Source of the DNA: Caldilineaceae bacterium
GTDB taxonomy: Bacteria; Chloroflexota; Anaerolineae; Caldilineales; Caldilineaceae
Direction of reading: 5' to 3'
DNA: 64,000 bases
NCBI GenBank assembly: GCA_022824025.1
Contig: JAJEBF010000014.1
Location: 372,001-436,000, forward strand
Of the stretch, positions 9,639-21,003 are shown piece by piece. The notes under the pieces were generated by a model. The model did not search any database and had not been told where the DNA came from. It saw only the letters and a list, made by a program, of their open reading frames with translations. The position numbers were made by a program, and so were the translations under genes. Each line of letters opens with the position of its first letter. Position 1 is the stretch's first letter.

Positions 9639-10748
9639 CTAGCCGATCTCCTGCATCGCAACCCATCGTCCCTCCGCCGCGCTCAGAGCCGCCGCGTCAA
9701 TCATCCGCTGCACGATCGCGCCATCCTCAAGGCTGGGACTGAACGGCTGTCCTGCCGCGATTGCATTGATCCAACCCCTCGTCATATGGTCCTCGACGCG
9801 GAAGACATCGCGATACGTGTTATGCACCGTATCGCGCCGCGCCGCGCCCCAAACATGCTCCGGCAATTCAAGCGGCCGCGTTGGCCCTTCACCCCGCCTC
9901 GTGCCCTCAACATCCTGCCGCCTGTCCCAGTCGATCACGCTGCGCAGAGTGCCTTCCTCGCCGTGCAGATCAAACTCATGCCTCTGCCCGAACGCCGTCT
10001 CCTCCGTGCAAACGGCCGACGCCTGCACCAGCCCCTGCGCGCCGTTGGCAAAGCGCAGCAACGTGTACGCCGCGTCCTCCGTCCGGTCATAGGGCTCCCC
10101 TTCAGGCGTCTCGCCGGGCCGGTCGACAAATTCCCCCGCGAGGCAAAACACGTCCGTTACCTCGCCAAACCACCAGTACGCTAAATAGAAGAAATGCGAC
10201 GCGATATTGCCCAGCACGCCCGTGGCCGAATAGGCCCGATCATGCCGCCATCCGTAGCCGGGCGTGCGCGCATAGCCGGTATAGTACCGCAGATTCAGAT
10301 GATACGGCCTGCCAATGTAACCATCCTCGATCAGTTCATTGATATACCGGTTGGTCGGCATGAACCGGTAGGTGAACGGCGTGCAGTGCGTCACTCCCTT
10401 TTCCGCCGCCAGCGCCGCCATCTCCTCCGCATGGCCGTAACGCAACGCCAGTGGCTTTTCGCATAGAACATGCAACCCCACTTCCAGCGCCTCCATCGTG
10501 ATCGGATAGTGACTCTCATGGCCGGACGCCACCACCAGCGCGTCGATCTCTCCGCTGCCAATCAAAGCCCCCGCGTCCGTATACACCTGCGGGATGCCCC
10601 AGCGGGCGGCAAATGCGTCCGCCCGCTCCCGGTTGCGACCGCAGACCGCGACGACATCCGCCCCAGGATGCGCGTCCAGCGCCGGCAAATACATCGCATC
10701 CGCCCACCAGCTCGTGCTGACAACTCCGACCCTGACTCTTTCCGACAT
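9639..10748 (-). CDS. Gfo/Idh/MocA family oxidoreductase
   Basis: A 369-aa NAD(P)-dependent dehydrogenase or related enzyme of the Gfo/Idh/MocA family. The N-terminal nucleotide-binding fold is followed by VVASGHESHYPITMEALE, CEKPLALRYGHAEEMAAL with the conserved Lys, and a C-terminal beta-sheet domain (HEFDLHGEEGTLRS). ATG at 10748 has GGAGAGA upstream. The stop of the next gene upstream is separated by a single nucleotide, so the two are translationally coupled. Position inside the iol cluster suggests action on an inositol stereoisomer, an inosose or a glycosylated derivative. The substrate is unproven. Confidence 0.82.
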   Translation of the reverse strand: MSERVRVGVVSTSWWADAMYLPALDAHPGADVVAVCGRNRERADAFAARWGIPQVYTDAGALIGSGEIDALVVASGHESHYPITMEALEVGLHVLCEKPLALRYGHAEEMAALAAEKGVTHCTPFTYRFMPTNRYINELIEDGYIGRPYHLNLRYYTGYARTPGYGWRHDRAYSATGVLGNIASHFFYLAYWWFGEVTDVFCLAGEFVDRPGETPEGEPYDRTEDAAYTLLRFANGAQGLVQASAVCTEETAFGQRHEFDLHGEEGTLRSVIDWDRRQDVEGTRRGEGPTRPLELPEHVWGAARRDTVHNTYRDVFRVEDHMTRGWINAIAAGQPFSPSLEDGAIVQRMIDAAALSAAEGRWVAMQEIG

Positions 10749-10749
10749 C

Positions 10750-11967
10750 TTAGCTCTCTCCGTTTACCTTGGGCGGCTGCGGGCTGCCCTCTTCCTCTGC
10801 AAGCGGCCGCACTTCCTCCCAGGACGCGCTCTCCCACGAGCGCGTCATCGCCTCCTGCACCTCCGCCAGGCGCAACGCATCCGCAAAGCTCGGCGACCGC
10901 TGCACGCCTTCCGCGATCGACATCAGAAAATTGTGCGCCTCCAGCACCTTCAGGTCCTCATAGCCCAGCCCGATGCCGTCGCCCGGGTTGAAGCGCCCGT
11001 GGTCGGGGTAGGCCGGTCCACCCAGCAGGGTTGTGTAGCCGTCCTGCATCCCGTCCGTACCGGGCAGATACAGCTCCAGCTCGTTCATGCGCTCGAAGTT
11101 CCAGTTGGCCGCCCCCGCCGTGCCGTTCACCCCGAAAGACATCTCGCACTTCGGGCCAAAAATCACCCGGCACGCCTCAAAACTGCCTCGCACTCCATTC
11201 TCAAACTCGACCAGCGCGCCAACATAGTCCTCGTTTTCCACTTCGCCGGTCGGATCGCCCTCCTTGCCCACTGAAAAATGTGTGCCCTGTCCCGGCACAG
11301 GCAGAGGACGCGCCCCGATAAATGTATGCCAGCTGCTCACCAGCCGCCGAATCGGGCCGACAAGCATGTGCGCCATATCCACCGTATGGGACATGATATC
11401 GCCAAGCACGCCCAGGCCAGCCTGCTCCTTCTTGAATCGCCACGTCAGCATGCCATAGGGGTTGCTGCCGTACATGGTGAAAAACCGGCCCCGGTAGTGC
11501 GTCAGCTGCCCCAACGTCCCCGCCTCGATCAGCGCCTTGCAATGCCGCACCATTGGGGCCCACCGGTAGTTGAATCCCACAAAGCTCATCACCCCGGCGG
11601 CACGCGCCATCCGTTCAATCGCGGCCGTCTCCTGCGGGCTGCGGCCGACCGGCTTCTCGCAAAAGACGTGCTTTCCCGCCGCCGTAGCCGCCTCTACCAT
11701 CTCCCTGTGCAGAAAATTGGGCGCGGCAATGTTCACCACCTCCACCTTTGGATGCTCGACCACCTCACGCCAGTCCGTCGTGGATTCGGCGAACCCCAGC
11801 GTCCGCCTGGCCTCCTCCGCCCGGTGCGCCACATCGTCGGCACAGACCACCAACTTGGCCTGAACGCCGCTGTCGTGGAATCGGTCGTTCAACATCCTGT
11901 ACGATCGGCTGTGAACCGTCCCCATCCAGCCCATGCCGATCACGCCAATGCCTATCTCTCGGGCCAT
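10750..11967 (-). CDS. Gfo/Idh/MocA family oxidoreductase
   Basis: A 405-aa Gfo/Idh/MocA protein. It opens with GIGVIGMGWMGTVHSRSYR (Rossmann fold), has CEKPVGRSPQETAAIERMA with the conserved Lys, and FVGFNYRWAPMVRHCKALI. GDIMSHTVDMAHML provides the Asp/His region corresponding to the catalytic pair. The long C-terminal half with YPDHGRFNPGDGIGLGYEDLK resembles dehydrogenases acting on bulky polyols or glycosides. It is read in the same direction as the neighbouring genes. Together with the next gene and iolG it forms a three-gene block of related dehydrogenases, which suggests sequential or alternative oxidation of inositol-type substrates. Confidence 0.82.
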   Translation of the reverse strand: MAREIGIGVIGMGWMGTVHSRSYRMLNDRFHDSGVQAKLVVCADDVAHRAEEARRTLGFAESTTDWREVVEHPKVEVVNIAAPNFLHREMVEAATAAGKHVFCEKPVGRSPQETAAIERMARAAGVMSFVGFNYRWAPMVRHCKALIEAGTLGQLTHYRGRFFTMYGSNPYGMLTWRFKKEQAGLGVLGDIMSHTVDMAHMLVGPIRRLVSSWHTFIGARPLPVPGQGTHFSVGKEGDPTGEVENEDYVGALVEFENGVRGSFEACRVIFGPKCEMSFGVNGTAGAANWNFERMNELELYLPGTDGMQDGYTTLLGGPAYPDHGRFNPGDGIGLGYEDLKVLEAHNFLMSIAEGVQRSPSFADALRLAEVQEAMTRSWESASWEEVRPLAEEEGSPQPPKVNGES

Positions 11968-12100
11968 GCGGATCTCGCTTGCCTCCCGTTTTCATTGCCC
12001 GCCTGATTCAAAACGGCCCCGCCTTCCATCGTGTCCTGAGGACACTGCAGTCGGCGGGGCGCGCGTCAATCTGAATCCAGATCGCGAACTGAGCCCGCCC

Positions 12101-13588
12101 CTAGAACTTCCTGCTCCACTCCTGCGGCCAGCGCTCCACCACAACCTTCGTCTGCGTATAGAACTCGATCCCATGCCGGCTCTGCGCATGAAGATCGCCA
12201 AAGAAGCTCTCATTCCAGCCGCTGAACGGGAAAAAGGCCATCGGAGCCGCCACACCTATGTTGATTCCAATGTTGCCGGCGTCAACCTCGTGACGGAACT
12301 GGCGCGCCACCGCGCCGCTGCTCGTGAACAGACAGGCCATATTGCCGTACGCGCTCACGCTCCGATCATTGATCAGCGCGATCGCTTCCTCGATCGTATC
12401 CGCATGCATCAGACTGAGCACCGGCCCAAAAATCTCCGTGCTGGCAATCTCGCTGGTCGGCGCCACCGCATCCAATACCGTCGGAAAGACCCAGTAACCG
12501 TCTTCATATCCGGCGACGCGCTTCTGCCGTCCGTCTACCAGCACGCGCGCCCCCTCCTGCGCGCCTGCCGCAATCAATCCTTCGATCCGATCCCTGCTCT
12601 CGCTGGTGATGACCGGACCCATCTCGCTCGCCTCGTCCATCCCATACCCGACCTTGCGGCTCGCCGCCAGGTCCGCAATGCTCTCCGTAAACGGGTCCTT
12701 CGCCTCTCCCACCGTAACCGCCACCGACACTGCCAGGCACCGCTGGCCCGCGCAACCAAACGCCGAGTCGCCCATGATCTGCGTCGTTGACCCAATGTCC
12801 GCGTCCGGCATGATCACCACCGGGTTCTTCGCTCCGCCCTGGCACTGCGCCCGCTTCCCGTTCGCGGTGGCCCGGCTGTAAACATACTTCGCCACCGCCG
12901 TCGACCCCACAAAACTGATCGCCCGAATGTCAGGATGATCCAGGATCGCGTTGACCGTATCCGCGCCGCCGTTCACAAGCTGCACAACCCCCGGCGGGAA
13001 TCCGGCCTCTTCGATCAACGCAAACAGCTTCTGCGTCGTCATCGGCACCTTTTCGCTCGGCTTCAGAATGAAGCAGTTGCCCGTCGCCACCGCGTAGGGA
13101 AGAAACCAGAGCGGGATCATGCCGGGAAAATTGAACGGCGTGATCGCGGCCACGACGCCCAGCGGCTGGCGCAGCATATGCTCATCAATCCCGCTGGCAA
13201 TGTCCTCGTTATTCCAGCCCTGAACGAGCGAAGGCGCGCCGCAGGCCACCTCTACATTCTCGATGCCCCGCCGCATCTCGCCCACGCTCTCGGCAAACGT
13301 CTTGCCGCACTCCTCCGTGATCACCCGTCCGATCTCCTCCAAATGCTCCTCCAGCAGCATCTTCAACCGGAACAGCGGCTGGACGCGATCAACGACCGGC
13401 GTCTCGCGCCACGCTGCATAGGCTTTCAACCCAGCGCGAGCCGCCGCATCCACCTCCGCCGTCGGCGACAACCCCACCGTGGCGATCGCAGCCCCCGTCG
13501 CAGGGTTATGCACGTCAAGCGCCTCCGCTGCAGCGCTATGCTGCCAACTGCCATTGACGTAGTTGAGCAGTTCCTGACTCTGTGTCAT
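12101..13588 (-). CDS. iolA: Methylmalonate-semialdehyde dehydrogenase (CoA-acylating)
   Basis: Converts malonate semialdehyde to acetyl-CoA and CO2 (or methylmalonate semialdehyde to propionyl-CoA), the last step of the inositol pathway. ATG at 13588 is preferred, with AGGGGTGAG upstream; a GTG three codons earlier is possible. The 495 aa match the family. ALDH features are present: [35 protein letters not shown] and catalytic Cys in [10 protein letters not shown] (about 284). The usual ALDH general-base Glu is replaced in the QGGAKNP segment, as is characteristic of CoA-acylating MMSDHs. [18 protein letters not shown] near the C-terminus is also family-typical. In the iol cluster it serves as IolA. 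Confidence 0.92.
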   Translation of the reverse strand: MTQSQELLNYVNGSWQHSAAAEALDVHNPATGAAIATVGLSPTAEVDAAARAGLKAYAAWRETPVVDRVQPLFRLKMLLEEHLEEIGRVITEECGKTFAESVGEMRRGIENVEVACGAPSLVQGWNNEDIASGIDEHMLRQPLGVVAAITPFNFPGMIPLWFLPYAVATGNCFILKPSEKVPMTTQKLFALIEEAGFPPGVVQLVNGGADTVNAILDHPDIRAISFVGSTAVAKYVYSRATANGKRAQCQGGAKNPVVIMPDADIGSTTQIMGDSAFGCAGQRCLAVSVAVTVGEAKDPFTESIADLAASRKVGYGMDEASEMGPVITSESRDRIEGLIAAGAQEGARVLVDGRQKRVAGYEDGYWVFPTVLDAVAPTSEIASTEIFGPVLSLMHADTIEEAIALINDRSVSAYGNMACLFTSSGAVARQFRHEVDAGNIGINIGVAAPMAFFPFSGWNESFFGDLHAQSRHGIEFYTQTKVVVERWPQEWSRKF

Positions 13589-13602
13589 ATCTCTCACCCC
13601 TT

Positions 13603-14085
13603 TTAGGAAAATATCTTGTCAAGTGACACGCTGGCATCCAAGGTCGGGTCAACGACATCGCCCTCTACAAACACACGCGGCTCCATCTCCGGTGTGAAGA
13701 CGGCCACCTGCTTCAAGGGCGGTTGCACCAGCCAAACCGATCTGATCCCGAAACGGAAATAGGCCTCAATTTTGGGGATGATTTCATTGACGCTCTGCGA
13801 AGGGGATAGGATCTCGACCACCATGACCGGGGGTTCCACTGCACGTACTTCATCGTGCAACCAGTCCGGGTGGCGAAAATTGCAGACAGCAAGGTCCGGA
13901 GTCGTCGTTGGCTCCGTACTGAGTGACAGCTCCCCTCCAACAAGATACCTGTCCCCGCAAGCCTCATGAAGGGCAAACTGCAACTGCGTCTGAACAAAGT
14001 AGTGGTTGAAGCTGGGCATAGGTTTCCCGCGTTCCTGTTCGTACTTCTCCGAATAAGTTGTATCTGCGGGAAGCGTTGCGGTCAT
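13603..14085 (-). CDS. Uma2-family protein (DUF820), copy 1
   Basis: A 160-aa protein of the Uma2 family, which has a PD-(D/E)XK nuclease-like fold and is usually annotated as a putative endonuclease; its biological role is unknown. I chose ATG at 14085 (AGGAGA upstream) because it aligns end to end with the paralogue at 14428-14910; the open frame continues 38 codons upstream without similarity. Shared blocks are [27 protein letters not shown] (family Asp), [13 protein letters not shown] (E-x-lysine-like core) and [12 protein letters not shown]. It lies between iolA and iolD and shows no link to inositol metabolism. Confidence 0.8.
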   Translation of the reverse strand: MTATLPADTTYSEKYEQERGKPMPSFNHYFVQTQLQFALHEACGDRYLVGGELSLSTEPTTTPDLAVCNFRHPDWLHDEVRAVEPPVMVVEILSPSQSVNEIIPKIEAYFRFGIRSVWLVQPPLKQVAVFTPEMEPRVFVEGDVVDPTLDASVSLDKIFS

Positions 14086-14427
14086 TTCACCTGTTCTCCT
14101 GTCAAGACCAGTGCGCGCCGAACCGACCATCTCACCTTCAGTGCAACCTTGAGCCAACGGGCTGTTTGCCGGCGCTGCGACTTCACCCAAGTCAGCCAAT
14201 TCGTCAAGTTAAGTCACCTGCGCCAAAATGTACGGGACATAGCCTCCAATGGAATGCTGCTCCCGCAATCGTCTCCACCTGACCCGCCTTTGGCGAGCCC
14301 GCCCTACCCATCGCGGCTTACGCGGCCATGGAAAGCGCATCAACCGCCCCTGTAGCCTCACTCCGCTTCCTCGTGCCTTGGACGCAACTGACAGTCTCTC
14401 GCCTCCCATCTGTTCTGTTCACCGCAT
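14086..14427 (-). other. Spacer between the two Uma2 genes
   Basis: 342 nt between the chosen start of copy 1 and the stop of copy 2. The frame of copy 1 stays open for another 38 codons but codes for nothing recognisable. No repeats or terminator are evident. It could contain a separate promoter for copy 1. Confidence 0.4.
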
Positions 14428-14910
14428 CTATGAAAAGATCTCGTCAAGTGCAACACTGACATCCAACGCGGCGTCGACAACCTTTCCCTTGCCAAAAACC
14501 ACGGGTTCCGAGCCTGGAACGAATACGGCCACCTGTTTCAGCGGCGGAAGCGCCAGCCAGACCGACCGTACGCCAAAGCGGAAATACGCTTCGATTCTGG
14601 GTACAAAGTCACTGATGCTTTGAGACGGCGACACAATTTCAACCGTAGCCAGTGGCGCCTCTTCCACGCGTATTTCGTCGTGCAACCAGTCTGGCTGCCG
14701 CACGCGACAGATGGAAATATCAGGAGTCATGGGCGGTTCAGATGCCAGTGAGAGCTCGCTGGCAATCAGGAATCTGTCTCGACAGGCGACATTGAGAGCG
14801 ATAATCAGATTCGCCTGCACGACTCCGTGGTTGAAGCTCGGCATCGGCTTTCCGCGGTCCTTTTCGTAGTTTTCAACCTCATTCGACCTCGGTGTCACCG
14901 ACGCAACCAC
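14428..14910 (-). CDS. Uma2-family protein (DUF820), copy 2
   Basis: A 160-aa Uma2-family protein paralogous to the neighbouring copy: same length and the same [26 protein letters not shown] and PPLKQVAVF blocks, with many substitutions between, so the duplication is not recent. The start is GTG at 14910 with AAGGAGA six to seven nt upstream. Family motifs are SELSLASEPPMTPDISIC and TVEIVSPSQSISDFVPRIEAYF. Uma2 genes are often found in many dispersed copies in Cyanobacteria and Chloroflexota, and some behave as part of mobile or selfish gene families. The function here is unknown. Confidence 0.82.
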   Translation of the reverse strand: MVASVTPRSNEVENYEKDRGKPMPSFNHGVVQANLIIALNVACRDRFLIASELSLASEPPMTPDISICRVRQPDWLHDEIRVEEAPLATVEIVSPSQSISDFVPRIEAYFRFGVRSVWLALPPLKQVAVFVPGSEPVVFGKGKVVDAALDVSVALDEIFS

Positions 14911-15026
14911 TGTAATTCTCCTTTGCAGAAACCCGATGCCTGAAATTGTTTCTCAGGCGGCTCCCGCGCTCCCCGATACCGCGCCAAGCGAGAGCCCTGC
15001 CTGCAATTCGTCCACTCTCACGTGCC

Positions 15027-16940
<1,914 letters not shown>

Positions 16941-17102
16941 TTTGCCCTCTCTTCCCCCAGGATGAATACTCTTCCTTCGTAACCGCGAAGCCTGAGCCGC
17001 TCACACATTCCCAGTGCCCCAGTCAAAGACCTCTTCCTGCCAGCTGCCACTGGTCCCCGACCTCAGACAACTACATTGCCTTGCGGGCAGCCGCGCGCGC
17101 CG

Positions 17103-18113
17103 CTATCCGTAGATCGACGGCCTATCGGGCAAATCCACCTCCACCGGTTTCGAACGCACGCCCGATTCAATGCACGCATCGGCGACCAGCATCGCCGCAT
17201 AGCCGTCCCACGCGCTCGGCCCGGCAGCCCTCCCCTCCCCAATCGACTTCACCCACGCCCGCATCTCATCTATATAGGCCACCCGGAAACGCTGCAGCCA
17301 GTCCTCCTCCACCCACTGGCGGATCGCGTTGCTTCGGCGTACAACCGGGCTTGGCAGTGGGCCGGACTGTGCCACCCCGCTCTCACCGGTGATGCTGACC
17401 GAAATCTCATAGCCGTATCCCGCATCCGCGTTGCACTCAAGACTACCCAGCGCGCCGCTCTCAAACTGCAGTTGAACAACCACATATCGTGCGCTGTCCG
17501 GCATGGCCGGCGAGAACGGAATGTACGATGTATACACGCGGGAGATCTCCTCACCCATCATCCACCGCGCCGAGTGGATGTCATGCACGAGAGATCCGTT
17601 GACTACGTCACTCAGCTCAGGATAATCATTCCACCCAGGGTTGATGTGAACACTGCGAAAGACCAGCGCACTCCCCTGCTCGCCGCTATCGCTGACCCGC
17701 TTGACCGCCAGATGGTCAGGATCATACTCTCGCATGAATCCGACCTGCGTCAGCCGTCTTTCCCCTCTGACCTCGGCCTCTATAACCCCGCGCCCCTCCT
17801 CCCCGTCCGTGGCCAGCGGCTTTTCGCATAGAACCGGCTTCCCCGCAGCGATGCAAGAACGCGTTAACTCGGCATGAAACCGGTTCGGCGCCGCGATCAC
17901 AACACCGTCAACATCAGGGTCCGCGATCAACGCCTCGGCATCGGCGTACACTTTCGATCCGCCGCATCGGGCCGCCACCTCTTCCGCACGCGCCGCGTCC
18001 ACATCCATGATCGCGGCCACTCTGGCTGATCCAATCTCGTCAGTCAGATTGACGGCATGTCTGCCACCCATGCCGCCCGCGCCAATCACACCAATGTTGA
18101 CCGTATCTCTCAT
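17103..18113 (-). CDS. Gfo/Idh/MocA family oxidoreductase, inositol dehydrogenase-like
   Basis: A 336-aa dehydrogenase starting at ATG 18113 (the open frame extends 32 codons further but the Rossmann motif VIGAGGMGGRHAVNL begins just after this ATG). CEKPLATDGEEG holds the conserved Lys. QVGFMREYDPDHLAVK and DVVNGSLVHDIHSARWMMG provide the Asp/His active-site pair and are close to the IolG-like group. It may be a second inositol 2-dehydrogenase or a scyllo-/chiro-inositol dehydrogenase. It sits 162 nt downstream of iolD's start side in the minus-strand cluster. Confidence 0.85.
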   Translation of the reverse strand: MRDTVNIGVIGAGGMGGRHAVNLTDEIGSARVAAIMDVDAARAEEVAARCGGSKVYADAEALIADPDVDGVVIAAPNRFHAELTRSCIAAGKPVLCEKPLATDGEEGRGVIEAEVRGERRLTQVGFMREYDPDHLAVKRVSDSGEQGSALVFRSVHINPGWNDYPELSDVVNGSLVHDIHSARWMMGEEISRVYTSYIPFSPAMPDSARYVVVQLQFESGALGSLECNADAGYGYEISVSITGESGVAQSGPLPSPVVRRSNAIRQWVEEDWLQRFRVAYIDEMRAWVKSIGEGRAAGPSAWDGYAAMLVADACIESGVRSKPVEVDLPDRPSIYG

Positions 18114-18224
18114 CTTCGGTTTTGCCCTGTGGTGAATTGAACTCCCGTCGGTCCGCCGGTGACAGGATAGAAGCAGACTCAGGGCGCGATGGCCGGCGTT
18201 GTCGACCACCGGTCCATGCGTGCG

Positions 18225-19067
18225 CTAGTCCTTGGCCCCGACCTTCCAGTAGGGATCGTCGAGCGGCGGCGGCTTCGAAACAGGGCCCGCGCCCCGTACC
18301 GACTGGTCAAAATCGATCACGCTGCCTGTCATCATGCCAGACTCGTCGGACGCCAGAAAAGCGATCGCACGCGCCACTTCATCCGTCTTCAGAAGCCGGC
18401 CAAAGGGCTGCTCCTCCTCCGCCTTCTCCAACCAGTCTTCACCGTCAGAATGGAATTTGCGCTGAATGAAATCCTCGGCAGGCGAATCCATCCATCCCAC
18501 CGCAAGCGCATTAACCCTGATCCCGTGCCGCATCACGGCATACGCGACGTTCTTCGTCATCGCATTCAACGCGCTCTTCGAAGCTGTGTAGGGAAGCAGA
18601 AACTGCTCGCTGCCGTAGGAGGCGACACTGGAGATATTGACGATCGACCCGCCGTTTCCTTCGCGCCGCATCAGTTTGCACGCGTCCTGCATCAGAAGCA
18701 GCGGAGCCCGTGTGTTGATGGCAATAATCCTGTCAAAAAGCTCGGGGCTCGTGTCCCAAATGTTGCCGCGGACAGTCAGCGCCGCGCTGTTTACCAGCGC
18801 GTGAACTGCCCCAAAGCGCTCATCCGCGGCCGCGACGATCCCCCGGCATGCCGCAACGTCGGCCAGGTCGGCCTGTACGAAATGCGCCTGACAGCCCCCC
18901 GCGCGCAACTCTGCCGCCACCGCATTGCCCCGGTCCGCGTTCCGGCCGCTTACGATGATCCCCGCCGCTCCCCGCGCCGCAAACAAGCGGGCAGCAGCCT
19001 CGCCCAGCCCCTGTGTACTGCCCGTCACGACGGCATATTTGCCCTGCATGGAACTGGATGATTCCAA
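18225..19067 (-). CDS. Short-chain dehydrogenase/reductase
   Basis: A 280-aa classical SDR. The cofactor motif is TGSTQGLG near 15-22, NSAA follows at about 91, and the catalytic Ser, Tyr and Lys lie in [41 protein letters not shown] matches the family C-terminus. The start is probably TTG at 19067, because AGGAG sits 7 nt upstream; the ATG six codons in (19049) lacks such a site. Its place in the inositol cluster suggests oxidation or reduction of an inositol or inosose, but the substrate is not evident. Confidence 0.87.
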   Translation of the reverse strand: MESSSSMQGKYAVVTGSTQGLGEAAARLFAARGAAGIIVSGRNADRGNAVAAELRAGGCQAHFVQADLADVAACRGIVAAADERFGAVHALVNSAALTVRGNIWDTSPELFDRIIAINTRAPLLLMQDACKLMRREGNGGSIVNISSVASYGSEQFLLPYTASKSALNAMTKNVAYAVMRHGIRVNALAVGWMDSPAEDFIQRKFHSDGEDWLEKAEEEQPFGRLLKTDEVARAIAFLASDESGMMTGSVIDFDQSVRGAGPVSKPPPLDDPYWKVGAKD

Positions 19068-19130
19068 TGGACTGCTCCTGATTTATTTTTCGAAGGTTGC
19101 CTTTCCTTGCGTTGGCTCCCCTAGTTTACC

Positions 19131-19319
19131 CTAACTCTCCCGCGCCCCGGTAATCAGGTCGGCGATGTCCTGCTGTGAAAGGTCCCCCTTCTGATACGTG
19201 CCCACCTTCTCTCCCTGTCGGATGATCGTGTAACTGTCCGATACCTGGTAGATATGGTTGACATTATGCGTGATGAAGATGACCGGAAGCCCCTTCGCTG
19301 TCGCGCTCTCCTTATATGG
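19131..19319 (-). pseudogene. 3' remnant of a sugar ABC transporter ATPase gene
   Basis: About 62 codons on the minus strand encode the C-terminal end of a ribose/inositol-type ABC ATPase. The frame reads KGLPVIFITHNVNHIYQV, which contains the H-loop histidine (ITHN), then SDSYTIIRQGEKVGTYQKG and SQQDIADLITGARES before TAG at 19133-19131. Upstream, the frame is closed by an in-frame TAG at 19326-19328 and no start codon or Walker motifs remain, so roughly 190 N-terminal residues or more are gone. The conserved part is intact, so loss was by deletion or recombination rather than slow decay. It implies that the inositol cluster once carried its own ABC importer. Confidence 0.85.
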
Positions 19320-19392
19320 AAGTACCTATGAGAGTGTCCAACGCCAAATAACTGCCCTTCAAGGCTTCCCGCCACAAGGGGAAGCAAACCGT

Positions 19393-20292
19393 CTACCACC
19401 CAAGTTCCGTACGCAGATACGCCCGGTTGCGCCTGGCGCTCGCCAGGGCATCGATGCCCATCCCCGGCAGAATGTCCTGTTCAACCGTGCCCCACCCATC
19501 AAAGTCCATCTCTTCCAATATGCGGTTAATCCGGCGCCAGTCAATCGTCCCTCGGCCCAATTCCGGGAATACGCCGGACTGAACCCCATCATAGTAGTCG
19601 CCACCCCGCCCAATGACTTCCTCGCGCACGAGACCATCGCACTCCTTGATATGCAGATACCACGTGCGCTCCCGCCACTTGTCGAGAACCGCAACCGGGT
19701 CGCCGCCGCCGTACGCAATATGCGCCATGTCAAAGCACAGCCCGACCAGTTCCGGGTCGGTGCGCTCCAACAGAGCGTCGATTTCGAAGTCGGTCTCCAG
19801 GTAGCCCCCCACATGCGGATGCGCGGCGCACCGCATGCCGTACTCGTCGAAAACGACCCTCGCGAAAGCGTCCACATTCGCCGCGGCCCGCTTCCACTCC
19901 GCCTCGCCAAGAGAATCCTCCGGGCGGATGCGACCGGCGCGACTGGCCCGCCTCTCCTCCACAAACAGCACGTCAGACAGCACAATATGACTGCATCCCA
20001 TGGCCGAAAGCACCTGCGCCGTCTCCAGCGCCTCCCGGTAGACCGTCTCGTCCTCCTTGCCCGCCAGGAAGTTGAAGATCGTGAAGGCTGAAATCAGCGC
20101 CAGCCCGCGCCGCTCCAACTCGTCTCGCAGTTTCGCCGCGTCAAAGGGCAGGTAGCCGTAAGGCCCCAACTCCGTTCCCACATACCCGGCCTCCTGAATC
20201 TCATCTAGGACCTGGCTGTATTGAGGAACGTTCGGCGTGTCCTTCATCAGGACACCCCAGGAAACAGGCGCTGTCGCAACTCTTACTTTCAT
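19393..20292 (-). CDS. iolE: Inosose dehydratase-like TIM-barrel protein
   Basis: A 299-aa xylose-isomerase-like TIM barrel, probably the myo-inosose-2 dehydratase that converts scyllo-inosose to the cyclohexanedione substrate of IolD. It begins ATAPVSWGVLMKD. Candidate metal ligands are Glu in VGTELGPYG, the histidines of CAAHPHVGGYLETD, Asp in LCFDMAHIAYGGGD, His in WYLHIKECDG and Glu in WGTVEQDI. GVFPELGRGTIDW near the C-terminus matches the loop of characterised IolE proteins. The assignment relies on this pattern plus context; IolH or IolI epimerases share the fold. It is separated from iolC by the ATPase/DUF4276-like pair. Confidence 0.8.
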   Translation of the reverse strand: MKVRVATAPVSWGVLMKDTPNVPQYSQVLDEIQEAGYVGTELGPYGYLPFDAAKLRDELERRGLALISAFTIFNFLAGKEDETVYREALETAQVLSAMGCSHIVLSDVLFVEERRASRAGRIRPEDSLGEAEWKRAAANVDAFARVVFDEYGMRCAAHPHVGGYLETDFEIDALLERTDPELVGLCFDMAHIAYGGGDPVAVLDKWRERTWYLHIKECDGLVREEVIGRGGDYYDGVQSGVFPELGRGTIDWRRINRILEEMDFDGWGTVEQDILPGMGIDALASARRNRAYLRTELGW

Positions 20293-20304
20293 CTCGTCCC
20301 TATC

Positions 20305-21003
20305 CTATTCTTTCCCGGTCAACCGGTTGCGCAACTCGCGAAAGAGAGGGCATTTGCTGTGTACAATGTCCGTTGAAATCATTTGCAGAAACCTTGCCGT
20401 ATGCACGCCTTTGGAATAGGGGGACCGCGCCCCGCATTGGACCGAAGATTCAACAAGCGCGTCAGAAAGCTTGTCAACACATGAACCCCTGTCCTCGTCC
20501 AAACAGCTAAAGGTCTCAGGCTGGTCAAAAGAAACATCCTTCTGCGAGCTCAGCCAGTGACGCATCTGATTGTGACAGCCGCGAAAGTCCGGATCCCTGG
20601 CCATTGAAATGTCCCAATCCGCGACAATCCACGCTTCTATTTCCGGTGAGGCAAACCCAACATAGCGATCGATACTGGTCGCCTTGTCCACATTCATTAT
20701 TGATCTGTCGAAGAGCTCTCTCCGAACCTTCGGATCATGGCAATCAAAATCATCAATGACGAGAATCCAATCACAACGATCATCTGCTCTTAGCGATTCA
20801 GTAGGCAGCTTCTCCATCTGCTGGGCAAGGCTTACTCCTGTGTGCCCATAGCCCGGCTCTTGCGCTGGGCGTGGCCTATGCCTCCGTCTTATGGGGGACT
20901 TTCTTTCAAATGTGTGTTCCGAACCCATCCTTCTTAGGAGTGGGACCAAACCTCTCACTTCAGATTCTCCGCCTCCTGAGAAGACCCACACTACCACGGC
21001 CAC
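20305..21003 (-). CDS. DUF4276-like TOPRIM-fold protein paired with an AAA ATPase
   Basis: A 232-aa protein probably acting as the nuclease or effector partner of the ATPase encoded just upstream. GTG at 21003 overlaps the ATPase 3' end by 13 nt. Features expected of a TOPRIM-like domain are visible: an N-terminal strand and Glu motif VFSGGGESEVRG (about 7-18), the acidic DWILVIDDFD (about 78-87) and a further conserved-looking ASPEIEAWIVADW. The C-terminus KGVHTARFLQMIS and CPLFRELRNRL resembles DUF4276. DUF4276 assignment is from memory. Its codon usage looks less GC-biased than neighbours, consistent with horizontal acquisition. I infer a defence role by analogy with OLD and PARIS ATPase-TOPRIM pairs. 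Confidence 0.72.
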   Translation of the reverse strand: MAVVVWVFSGGGESEVRGLVPLLRRMGSEHTFERKSPIRRRHRPRPAQEPGYGHTGVSLAQQMEKLPTESLRADDRCDWILVIDDFDCHDPKVRRELFDRSIMNVDKATSIDRYVGFASPEIEAWIVADWDISMARDPDFRGCHNQMRHWLSSQKDVSFDQPETFSCLDEDRGSCVDKLSDALVESSVQCGARSPYSKGVHTARFLQMISTDIVHSKCPLFRELRNRLTGKE

